From the NCBI GenBank assembly GCA_950295325.1, contig OX485804.1, forward strand, positions 56,234,001-56,298,000: a DNA stretch of 64,000 nt. Direction: 5' to 3'. Position numbers and translations under genes: made by a program. Source of the stretch: Polytrichum commune (Eukaryota > Streptophyta > Polytrichopsida > Polytrichales > Polytrichaceae). Positions 55,922 through 64,000 of the stretch are shown here, in pieces; position 1 is the stretch's first letter, and every line of letters begins with the position of its first letter. The notes below the pieces were generated by a model. That model worked only from the letters and a program-made list of their open reading frames with translations, ran no database searches and was not told the origin of the DNA.

Positions 55922-57543
55922 GCCGTCCAAGTCGAGAGGCTGTGCGATTGAGTGGCCCAACTTTGTTGAGAGTCCAAAGAAATGAACTGAAAATAGCCAA
56001 TAAAATATAGTAAGGGTAGCCTTAGTTGGGCATAGTGTGAAGCCTCCAAAGGCCAAGCGCAAAGTCCAAACCTTTGGCCATGAACTCCCACGGCCTCTCG
56101 GCTTGGATGGCCAAAGTGTGAAGCCTCCAAAGGCCAAGCCCAAAGTCCAAACTCAAAGGAGCATGCCACTTTATTCCTTGCTCAAAATAACCCCTCCAAT
56201 CTAACGGCCAAGATCTTGTCAATGATTGATTATTTTAATGAAAAAAAGTTCGGCCTCTCGACGGAAGTTTGGGTTGAGCATTTTGCTATACCCAAACTTT
56301 GGTCGAGAGGCCGAACTCTTGGCGCCATAACTTCCTAAAAGTGTTGCCACCTAGGCTCTTTTGGAGGCGCCGTCCTTTGGACTTCGGCCTCTAGTGTGAA
56401 GGCCGAGAGGACGGACTTTGGGCATTTCAGCATTTTCATTGGTCCAAATGTTGAACCTCTCAAAGTTTGGCCATATTGTGAACCGGCCCTTAGATTTGCA
56501 ATACATGTCTTATTCTTTTTTTGGCACAAATTGAAAATTCAAATTCAAAATACAACCAACCCAGCCGAAACAGCGTAGCCTAAGTGGAAATCTATAAATA
56601 ATGCTCATTTGAGGCCTATCCTTCCAAGTAGGGACTAAGTTGCTACGGGTCACAATAAGACCTTTGCCCCCCCAAATCAAATCAAATTTGTTAAGAATGT
56701 CATGGTAAGCCACGTCCGGGGCTTTTTCCAAGTCCCTAAGCATATGTTTCCATTCAATCCTCCCATAATCTGATTTGTAATACATGTTATAAAAGCTAAT
56801 GCAATTATTGTTTTGAAGTCTACCATCAAATGATATGTAAGATCGTATGTTCACTTGTGGTTGGTTCTTTTTATGTACCAGTTTAAGCCAATACTAAAAT
56901 AAAATAAACCTTATTATATAAATCTAGTGACACTACCATACAAGTTAGTAGAGATGTTGTATATTTTTTAAAATTATTCTATATATTTACATAACTACAA
57001 CTTATAATTTTGTGAAGAATATGTATACATAATACAACAAAGTTTAAATCAATACCTCTTTTGTGTACTCACATATACTCATACGGATTTAGTATACTGC
57101 ACCCCCCCCAAATGATCACTAATGTGGGCCACATTAAATTTAAGCCCACACCAAATCCCTAGTTTAATATCGATGTGGACCAGATTAATTTGTTTTTCTA
57201 GAATGTTCTAATTTGTATAAGGTGTTGGTAAGATATCTTTATGAAGCCTATGGGAACTCGGGGGATGCACTCTACATTATGTTTGAGAATCACGTGCGTT
57301 CATGACCCCTTCTAAAAACCCCAATGTATACCATAAGTTATATGTCTAAGTAGAGATTGTGCCAACTTGAAGTAGTTCTCGCGATTTGCGAACGTTTAAC
57401 TTTCGCTGTAGGCATCGTAAAAAAAAGTGGGTGGGTTCGTTGGAAAGTTGGAAACCTAAACTCTCAAACCATGTATGGAAACACTTCTACATGAGTGTGA
57501 GAACAAAACAATGGCACATATGTGGTAGCAATTTGGAATGACG
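55922..57543. other. gene-free stretch with CGGCCTCTCG motifs
   Basis: No gene seen. A direct repeat GTGAAGCCTCCAAAGGCCAA lies at about 56037 and 56117, and the motif CGGCCTCTCG or its complement recurs at about 56091, 56251, 56303 and 56400. The hairpin at 56248-56316 is listed separately. Confidence 0.45.
56248..56316. repeat. inverted repeat / hairpin
   Basis: Two 26-bp arms (56248-56273 and 56291-56316) starting GTTCGGCCTCTCGAC pair with about three mismatches around a 17-bp loop. It could be the core of a small MITE or a chance palindrome made from the local CGGCCTCTCG motif. Confidence 0.6.
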
Positions 57544-57581
57544 TAGGGTTTAGGGTTTAGGGGTTTAGGGTTTAGGGTTTA
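57544..57581 (+). repeat. interstitial telomere-like repeat
   Basis: Five TTTAGGG units in a row, one with an extra G. This is the common plant telomere repeat and supports a plant origin. It directly borders the 83-bp minisatellite. Confidence 0.85.
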
Positions 57582-57955
57582 TGAACCACAAATATGTGAA
57601 TTGTTGAATGAAAGGGCAAGGGGATGCGTGTGGGTTGTGAAACCATACGAACCACTAAGGTTGAAGCTCAAATATGTGAATTGTTGAATGAAGATGGCAT
57701 TCGGATGCCTGATATGCGTTGTGAAACCATATGGACCATAAAGGTTGAAGCACAAATATGTACTTTGTTGAATTAAAATGACATTCGGATGTCTGATATG
57801 CGTTGTGAAACCATATGGACCATAAAGGTTGAAGCACAAATATGTACTTTGTTGAATTAAAATGACATTCGAATGCGTGTGGGTTGTGAAACCATACGAA
57901 CCACTAACGTTGAAGCACAAATATGTGATTTGTTGAATGAAATGACAACCCATCA
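57582..57955 (+). repeat. 82-84-bp minisatellite, about 4.5 copies
   Basis: GTGAAACCATA recurs at 57637, 57721, 57804 and 57886. Each unit also has AAATATGT and TTGTTGAAT. The two middle copies are nearly identical to each other. The minus-strand open frame here is only a reading of the repeat. Confidence 0.8.
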
Positions 57956-58199
57956 AATATAGAAGCTTCAAAGAGGTATCAAAGAAGTTTCCAATGCGGG
58001 TGTCGGGAGACTTTTTCAAAAAGTGCAACTAACTTTTTGACTTCACCAACTTTCTTTTTATTCCTATTGTGTTGTCTTTATCTTACCAACGAGAATTGGA
58101 TCCTCTACATCTTGGATTACATCAAATATTATAAATTTCATAAAGTGCAGTATATAAGTAGAACATTTAGACTCATACATATAACGAGGGTAGAGTATC

Positions 58200-58747
58200 A
58201 TGGATAGGATGGGAGAGAAGAGAGACATGTTTGAGGGTCTAGGATGTGATGAGGAGATAGCAAATTTAGGTGAACCCGATATTCCATTCAATCCATCACC
58301 CGAGCGTGAGAGAGATAAGAGAAGTGCTAGAGATCGATTTCATGATGACTATATCATGACCCCTTCGCACAATCTACACAAGCATGGAAGTTGAGGGCGG
58401 AGGAGGACCAACGACGATATGCGGCGAAATTCGAGATCAATGCAGTGGAGAAGGACCTAACAAAAAACGTGGGTGGAGATCCAAATGATGTGGTTGATTT
58501 AAGCGTGGATATTTGGGTGAAGCCCGGAGATGTGGATGACAATTCAATCGACATTGAAGATGTCAAGGTAGCGGGAGAATCTTCAAGGACTTTGCCTTTT
58601 CGTAAGAAGAGGAGAGGATTATCGACTCATCGGCTACCATTGAAAGAACGGATGAAAGACCGAACAATTAGCTATGTTGATTTACTTCGACCAAATCCTC
58701 TCCCAAAAATGGACCCTCGACAGAAGCCACAAACATCTACGAGGTAG
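58200..58747 (+). pseudogene. unrecognised charged protein, frame broken
   Basis: The first frame (ATGGATAGGATGGGAG, 58200) gives MDRMGEKRDMFEGLG and an Arg/Glu-rich stretch and stops at 58394. A second frame, open from about 58351, gives TQAWKLRAEEDQRRYAAKF, then an acidic part (DDNSIDIEDVK) and a basic C-terminus (LPFRKKRRGLSTHRLPLKER), ending at 58747. The two overlap by about 40 bp with a one-base offset, so either a frameshift or an unseen small intron lies near 58350. I do not recognise a family. The strongly charged, helix-prone composition would suit a nuclear protein from a transposon, but that is only a guess. Confidence 0.4.
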
Positions 58748-58749
58748 CC

Positions 58750-59185
58750 ATGACGGAATGAAGTGGAATATTAAATCGTGCATGGTTTGTTCATGTATAT
58801 GATTTATAAAGGGCATTTGTACCGTCATCGCAATAATAAAGTTATTACTTGTACAATATGTTGTACCACTTCTATGATATATATATATATTTAAAATTTC
58901 AACCAACCGCTTATTATTGCATACTTCTATGCATGTTCATTGTTGTCTTACAAATTTTGAAATTTTAATATTATATATAGAGTAGCAAATATGTGTATTT
59001 TAGTGTATTTGTCCTTACGACAAATTGTTGTATAGATAAAAAGTCTCCTTTGGGGTGATAATTTGTTGGTCATCATATTACATTGGTTACTTTGTTGCTT
59101 GAGGGATCCTTCATTAGTTTTGTGTGGATAAGTACACCGGTTATGATATTTAGTGTCATATATATTATTTGCGAAGGGCCTAAGT
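58750..59185. other. gene-free stretch
   Basis: AT-rich DNA with an AT microsatellite at about 58880; nothing else seen. Confidence 0.4.
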
Positions 59186-59220
59186 TAGATGGGGTGCGGA
59201 TGGGGGGACGCGGGAATGTG

Positions 59221-59360
59221 CAGTAGAAATATTATTGCATATTCATGTAGAGGACTTCCTTACCAATCCATGGATACCAAGAAGTCATTTTTCGGACTTC
59301 ATATGAATTTTTGAGAGCCAAAAAACCGAGACTATGTCCAAACTTCCAAAAAAAGTTAAA
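59221..59360 (+). repeat. conserved module, copy 3 (5'-truncated)
   Basis: Starts at GCAGTAGAAATATTATTGCA and continues as in copies 1 and 2 to the A-rich end. The first 20 or so bases of the other copies are missing. G-rich sequence lies on both sides (59190-59220 and from 59376). Confidence 0.8.
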
Positions 59361-59375
59361 AAGTGCAGATTTAAG

Positions 59376-60218
59376 GGGAACGCGGGAGCGGACGGATGGG
59401 AACGCAGGAACGGACGGAGGGGAACTCTAAAGCGGACGTAGGGGAACATGGAGCGGACTTATGGGAACGTTGGAGCGGACGTAAGGGAACATAGGGCAGA
59501 CGGAGGGGAACGTTGGAGCGGACGTAGGGGAACATGGGAGCGGACGGGGGGAACGCGGGAGCGGACTGAGGGGAACGAGGGGGCGGACGTAGGGAACGAG
59601 GGGGCGGACGTACTGGAACGCGGGAGGGCGGGCGGGCGGACGGAAGGGAACGGAGCGCGGACGGGCGGGAACGGGAGGGAACGTGGATCGGAAGGAGGGG
59701 AACATGGGGCGGACGTGGGGGAACACGGGGACGGGGGGGAACGCGCGGGGCGGACTGGGGGGGAAACGGGCGCGGACGGGAGGGAACGGGTGCGGACTGG
59801 GGGGGAAACGGGCGCGGACGGGAGGGAACGGGTGCGGACTGGGGGGGAACGGGCGCGGACGGGAGGGAACGGGTGCGGACTGGGGGGGAAACGGGCGCGG
59901 ACGGGAGGGAACGGGTGCGGACTGGGGGGGAACGGGCGCGGACGGGAGGGAACGGGTGCGGACTGGGGGGGGAACGGGCGCGGACGGGAGGGAACGGGTG
60001 CGGACTGGGGGGGAACGGGCGCGGACGGGAGGGAACGGGTGCGGACTGGGGGGGAAACGGGCGCGGACGGGAGGGAACGGGTGCGGACTGGGGGGGAACG
60101 GGCGCGGACGGGAGGGAACGGGTGCGGACTGGGGCGGGAACGGGCGCGGACGGGCAGGAACGGGTGCGGACTGGGTGGGGAACGGGTGCGAACAGGGTGG
60201 GAACGGGGAGCGGATGGA
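59376..60218 (+). repeat. large G-rich minisatellite
   Basis: The left part is irregular (GGAACGCGGGAGCGGACGGA). From about 59750 it becomes a regular 41-43-bp unit, TGCGGACTGGGGGGGAA then CGGGCGCGGACGGGAGGG, ten or so copies, with TGCGGACT at 59791, 59833 and 59874. G runs of 5-8 bases recur every unit and could form quadruplexes. Large open frames on both strands are repeat by-products. It stops 5 bp before a TATA box. Confidence 0.88.
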
Positions 60219-60222
60219 GGGG

Positions 60223-60230
60223 TATATAAG
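60223..60230 (+). promoter_or_regulatory. TATA box next to the G-rich array
   Basis: TATATAAG, followed by a GC-rich leader-like stretch. The next coding sequence begins about 60665, so the leader would be long or contain an intron. As with the kinase-like gene, a G-rich array lies just upstream. Confidence 0.5.
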
Positions 60231-60664
60231 TGGAGGGGACCACTTACATACCCCACTCCACTCCTTGTGGGAGCCCGGACGACCCTCCTCTACTACAGAG
60301 TGCGGGGTAGCGGGGTGCTCGGAGGTGTTAAGGATCCATTTTTGGGATCCTTTTATACTTTTTTTACTGACCTGTTTGTGGGTGTGATCCACGTGGACCC
60401 GTTCCCTTGTGACGTGGCATATTGCTTTTTTGGCATATTCCTTGTGACGCGCCCAGTCAACTGGCCTCTGCGTGAGCGCTGGTAGCGGGGTGCTCGAAGG
60501 GTCTGCTGAATTTTTGAACTTTAATTTTTAACGACATTTTTGAACTAATTCCATAGCAACATTATTTTGAAGTGTATGCTTGGATGTTTTGTAGCACTAT
60601 TATGAAGTGCAATTAGTAATTTAAAAATTAGAGTTCTAGATTAGAATTAGAAACTACAATTTGG

Positions 60665-62414
60665 GTGGATACGGCAAGTGAAGGATTTCCAGACATGGCA
60701 AGTGGAGGATCAGGTTGTCACAGATCACATGTACGCAAGGCCGCTGGGTTGGAGTGGGATGTTTATGATGACAACACCCAAAAAACCAAGGCAAGTTGGG
60801 AGAATATACCACAACCGTGGTCAGCGAAGACTGCAATGCAGTACGTGGGCTTCCCTCACTTTGATCGGTTGTGGCCAAGACCTTGTCACGAACGACATTG
60901 CAAGGCCATCAGTGCGAGTTATATGCAGCTTGATGATGTGGAGGTAAAATGGAGATTCCTAACGATACTTAGAAGTATCTCCAATTTGGATAGATGGTCC
61001 AAGAGTGCAATTCTAAAGTCGGTGGCGTGTATGATGTGTGCGGAGCACGTGTTGCGAGTTAGGGTGGATTGGTCAAGTTTGGCTGCTCTGCATAATCAGA
61101 AATTTGGGGGTATTAGAATTGCATTCACTAAATGCACAGTTCCAGATATTCCATACACTCCCGTTCCGGAGTGGTTCAGGAGGAATCCTCGACTAGTGGA
61201 TGAGCCTGGGGCCCCAATTCCAGAGGGTCGGGAACCAAAAAAACCACGTAAACGACCAGCCAATGACGTGGAGATGGCCATCGAGGAGGCGTTTGAGCAT
61301 ATGGATGAGGACATGGAGGCAAATGTCGAGGTCAACAACCTGATCAACGACGTGGTTAACGAGGTCCTAGACGAGGTAAACCTTGGTGAACTTGGAGCGG
61401 ACCCGATGGAGAGCAGAATGGAGGAATTGCGTAAGCAACATGCGTTGGAAATTCGTGAGTATAAAATGATGATTTTCGAGTTGAAAAATCGAGTTGCAAC
61501 ACTTACGATGGGGGAGGCTGGCAGTTCAAGTAGTACACCAATTAACCTTCAGTCTTTGGAAGCAGAGAGGGACGCAGCTTTACAGGAGGCCAAGATTGCA
61601 AAGTCACAAGCCAAATCCACATACAATGGTCTTCGACGGAACCGCGTGTATGATTTGTCAATGTCCAATTGGCCCAGAAGGATGCTTTCAAGTTGGATCA
61701 TTTGGGGCCCAATTCCATCCACAATGTCTAATAGGGAATATGATCAAGAAACGCCAATGTCCTCATTGCAGATCACCCTTCTACCCTCGTTTGTACCTCC
61801 AATTTGGCCTTCGGGATTACATGCCTAACGACTGGGTGTTAAAGCCATGAGACTTTCTCTTCGATCTTCAAGACTTTGATGGGGAGAATGTTGAGTAGAG
61901 TTGGTTATACAATTATGCCAATGTTGAGCTATGGCACAAGAACAGAGATGGCGACTGGACACGAAATGTACGTCAAATTTTGTATGTTGCAGACGAGTTG
62001 TATCCCAACAAGCCCCCCGATCATGACTTGAAAAGATTTTTGTACCAAACTCTTGAATGACATTGGGATACAACCAGCAGACAATTAAAGAGAGGTATTC
62101 ATCCTCCTTGGTACAATGCAGTAGGTCTCGAATCAGTATAGGAACATGATTTGGAAGAAGATGCAGATGACATGCCTACGGAACAGGATCCGAGTAGTGA
62201 ATTGCAGTTAGAGGTGGGGTACCACAAGAACAGGATGCAATTGGCTGCAATTGATGCACTCTTGCATAGAGTTGCGGATGATGCGGTATTGAGATGGCTA
62301 AATGGTGGGCCTAGACCACGTAATGCCGTTCCATTGTCTCCTGGTAGTCGTCCATACCTCACCCGTGGAACAACGCGAAGCATGAAAGCGGGGGAATCAT
62401 CTCGAGCACGATGA
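60665..62414 (+). pseudogene. coiled-coil / RING-like protein, many stops
   Basis: From ATGGATACGGCAAG-type context at 60663-60700 a frame of about 320 codons holds WDVYDDNTQKTKASWENIPQ, a Pro-rich hinge (REPKKPRKRP), an acidic helix and a coiled coil (LEAERDAALQEAKIAKSQAK). Near 61630 the meaningful frame shifts and gives CMICQCPIGPEG, FHPQCLIGNMI and CPHCRSPFYP, a C-x2-C ... H-x2-C ... C-x2-C zinc-binding pattern like a RING finger. That frame then continues to 62414 through four in-frame stops (61848 TGA, 61896 TAG, 62058 TGA, 62139 TAG), with protein-like text between them (ELWHKNRDGDWTRN). Stops of this kind fit C-to-T decay at Arg, Gln or Trp codons. It may have been a ubiquitin-ligase-like or transposon protein; family unknown to me. 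Confidence 0.55.
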
Positions 62415-63083
62415 AGATCTACTTTAGCTAGAATAGACCTCGATTCAGATTCGGATTAGGCATTTTTGTACCATGTTTAGAAAGTTGTATAGGAACGGAG
62501 GAAGACTTTGGACACAATTAACATATTTCATGTTCAAAGAATATGTAATATAAAGAGGATTTACCGACAAGTTGTCATTTCTAAGATCGTGTAAAAGATA
62601 GCATATGGATGCCACATGTTTTAATGTTATTCGAAACTTTTAAAAAACTTACTTGAATATTAGTAATTCATATGATAGTCTAACCAAAAGTACTATTGAC
62701 TACATAGTCAATATTGAATACCACATAAATATATAATTGTATAAAACGGATAGAAAGGTCCTCAAAAAAAGGATGTCACCAACGAAGCATGTACAATCGA
62801 GCAATAAGGGATTGCAATATTTATAAAAGCATTTTCTTTAAGAAGCTCAATAAATAAACATAAAACTCCATTCACAGTAAGAATAATACAAAATAGTAAT
62901 TAATAAAGACATAACATGTTGTTGGAAATTAATTGCAATGCCAAGTTAACAAGCATATTGTATTTTAAAATTTTAAAAAAACATGCAATAAATAATTTTA
63001 TTACTATAATAAAATGATACAACTTCGAAGGTAACGTTCGCTTTGTGGTCTAAATGTCTTACCGAAGGCCCTAAGGTTGTAAC
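62415..63083. other. gene-free AT-rich stretch
   Basis: Very AT-rich; no gene, terminal repeat or RNA gene seen. Confidence 0.45.
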
Positions 63084-63159
63084 TTATATCAATTTTGACG
63101 TAAGTAATAAATTATGGGAGTACGTGGGAGCATCAAAATACCGCATTTGTACAAAACCA

Positions 63160-63505
63160 TTACGTTCGAATCCGTACTGTGGGATCATTTGCTTCGACAC
63201 ATCTTGGGTCCTCTTCAGACTCGTCTGTGCTGCAATCATCATCCGTTTGGGGAGTCGCGCTCCGAGGATGCAACTCTCGGTCACGTTGTGAGAAAATTAT
63301 CTTCTTGGTTGGCCGGGAGCCCTTTGCATCCTGTATGCCATTTTCATCTAGATGTGGTCTACCCTCATCTTCATTGTAGTCTTCAGCAGTAAACGGAAGC
63401 GATCTTCCCTGATACCTCTTCCTAGTATGTTTGACACCTCTCGTAGTTCTCTGACGCCCTCCACCCGTACCACGACTTGAGTGCACTGTGGGAACACGCG
63501 AACAC
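63160..63505 (-). CDS. possible exon of an unrecognised charged protein
   Basis: A minus-strand open stretch following a plausible acceptor (TTCCCACAG). It encodes a basic part (GGGRQRTTRGVKHTRKRYQG) then an acidic, Ser/Asp-rich part (TDDDCSTDESEEDPR). The composition resembles a linker from a nuclear or transposon protein. No domain is visible and it may be part of a gene that extends beyond the window or is decayed. Confidence 0.3.
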
Positions 63506-63507
63506 CA

Positions 63508-64000
63508 AAATATCCGGATTGGCATGTTTTAAGTGCCTAATCCGGTTTTGTCCGGATGACCCTAGTATCGTCCAGGGATTCTGTGAAGTGTAGGAGGTCT
63601 AGAACCCTCCGTACCTGCTTATTTCCTCTTCCTTAGCCAAATTTCCGGAAACCCTAATTTCCGGATATTTGGTCTTTGGGGACACTCTTAGCCTTTTTCC
63701 GGAGTGTGCCTTTCCGGAAGGTATCTCTAGGTCCTCATTACAATACTTACCCACCCCTTTATGTCTACCCTCTAGAATAGGTGGTTTCTTCCGGTGAAGA
63801 CGTCCTTGATAAGATTGGAATCCGGAAACTCCCTCACAACCAATCCGGATCGATCAGGTCCGTCTTAGCAGGTCACGCAGAGAGATCTGGATTGTTTCTT
63901 GGGACCATAGTGACCAGAGGAGTCCGGATTCCGACCGGAGATCTGACTCGACGGGGTGAGGGGGTGACCCGTACCACTTTCCGGATTGTCCCGTCCACCA
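63508..64000. repeat. CCGGA-rich right edge
   Basis: About eleven CCGGA and two CCGGT pentamers occur in under 500 bp, many as TTCCGGA or ATCCGGA (palindromic TCCGGA cores). They are nearly absent from the rest of the window. The spacing is irregular (about 20-80 bp). It may be the end of an LTR or another repeat running past the window. Confidence 0.5.

Noticed and set aside
57579-58028. 149-codon minus-strand frame
   Set aside because: It follows the 83-bp minisatellite; the peptide repeat mirrors the DNA repeat.
59371-60485. Open frames over 200-345 codons on both strands in the G-rich array
   Set aside because: Low-complexity readings of a 41-43-bp minisatellite (Gly/Arg/Thr or Pro/Arg/Ser only).

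Overview
The window reads as nuclear DNA of a land plant, most likely a moss. The evidence is: an interstitial run of TTTAGGG (Arabidopsis-type telomere repeat); GT-AG introns with ordinary plant splice sites; plant DNA transposons (CACTA/En-Spm with TNP2 and TnpA-like genes, pogo/Tigger-like, Harbinger-like); and a disease-resistance-type gene of kinase-NBS-LRR architecture, a class I know from mosses. The species cannot be fixed from the sequence. Most of the window is transposons, minisatellites and decayed genes.

Layout. 1-11990: a Tigger-like deletion derivative (510-1423), a possible small CACTA-like element, a 252-bp tandem duplication, and otherwise gene-poor DNA. 11991-19521: a kinase-NBS-LRR resistance gene in three exons (kinase | NBS | LRR) joined by two phase-0 introns. 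The LRR exon is a near-perfect 72-bp (24-residue) tandem array of about 55 units, broken by one in-frame TAG at 16297. 19519-40985: a 21.5-kb CACTA transposon lies in that LRR exon, and its terminal CACTAG supplies the stop codon. It carries a TnpA-like gene (minus, 22110 to about 26.2 kb), an apparently intact five-exon TNP2 transposase (plus, 31587-36328) and a captured, decayed piece of a methionyl-tRNA synthetase gene (36914-38634). Next come 147 bp of unrelated DNA, a 200-N gap (41133-41332) and a second block of about 34 LRR units (41335-43802) ending in a 2-nt frameshift. The expected target-site duplication is missing, so this junction is rearranged or misassembled.

44743-48102: part of a second CACTA element with a decayed TnpA-like gene. 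48706-49677 and 54944-55916: two solo LTRs of one family in opposite orientation, each with a perfect 5-bp target-site duplication; the first sits inside a 34-bp minisatellite. Between them are a Harbinger-like MITE, a broken kinase-like gene (53867-51991, minus) and a G-rich array. 57.5-64 kb: telomere-like and 83-bp repeats, a large G-rich minisatellite next to a TATA box, a coiled-coil/RING-type gene riddled with stops, and a CCGGA-rich right end.

How the parts relate. The resistance gene should have been an intracellular immune receptor with a kinase in place of the usual TIR or coiled-coil N-terminus. As assembled it is inactivated three times: by the nonsense codon, by the CACTA insertion, and by the distal frameshift if the second block belongs to it. 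The CACTA element encodes what such elements need to move (TNP2 catalysis plus a TnpA-like protein expected to bind near the ends) and its terminal repeats match at 64 of 65 positions, so it looks young. All identifications are by eye; no database or alignment was run.
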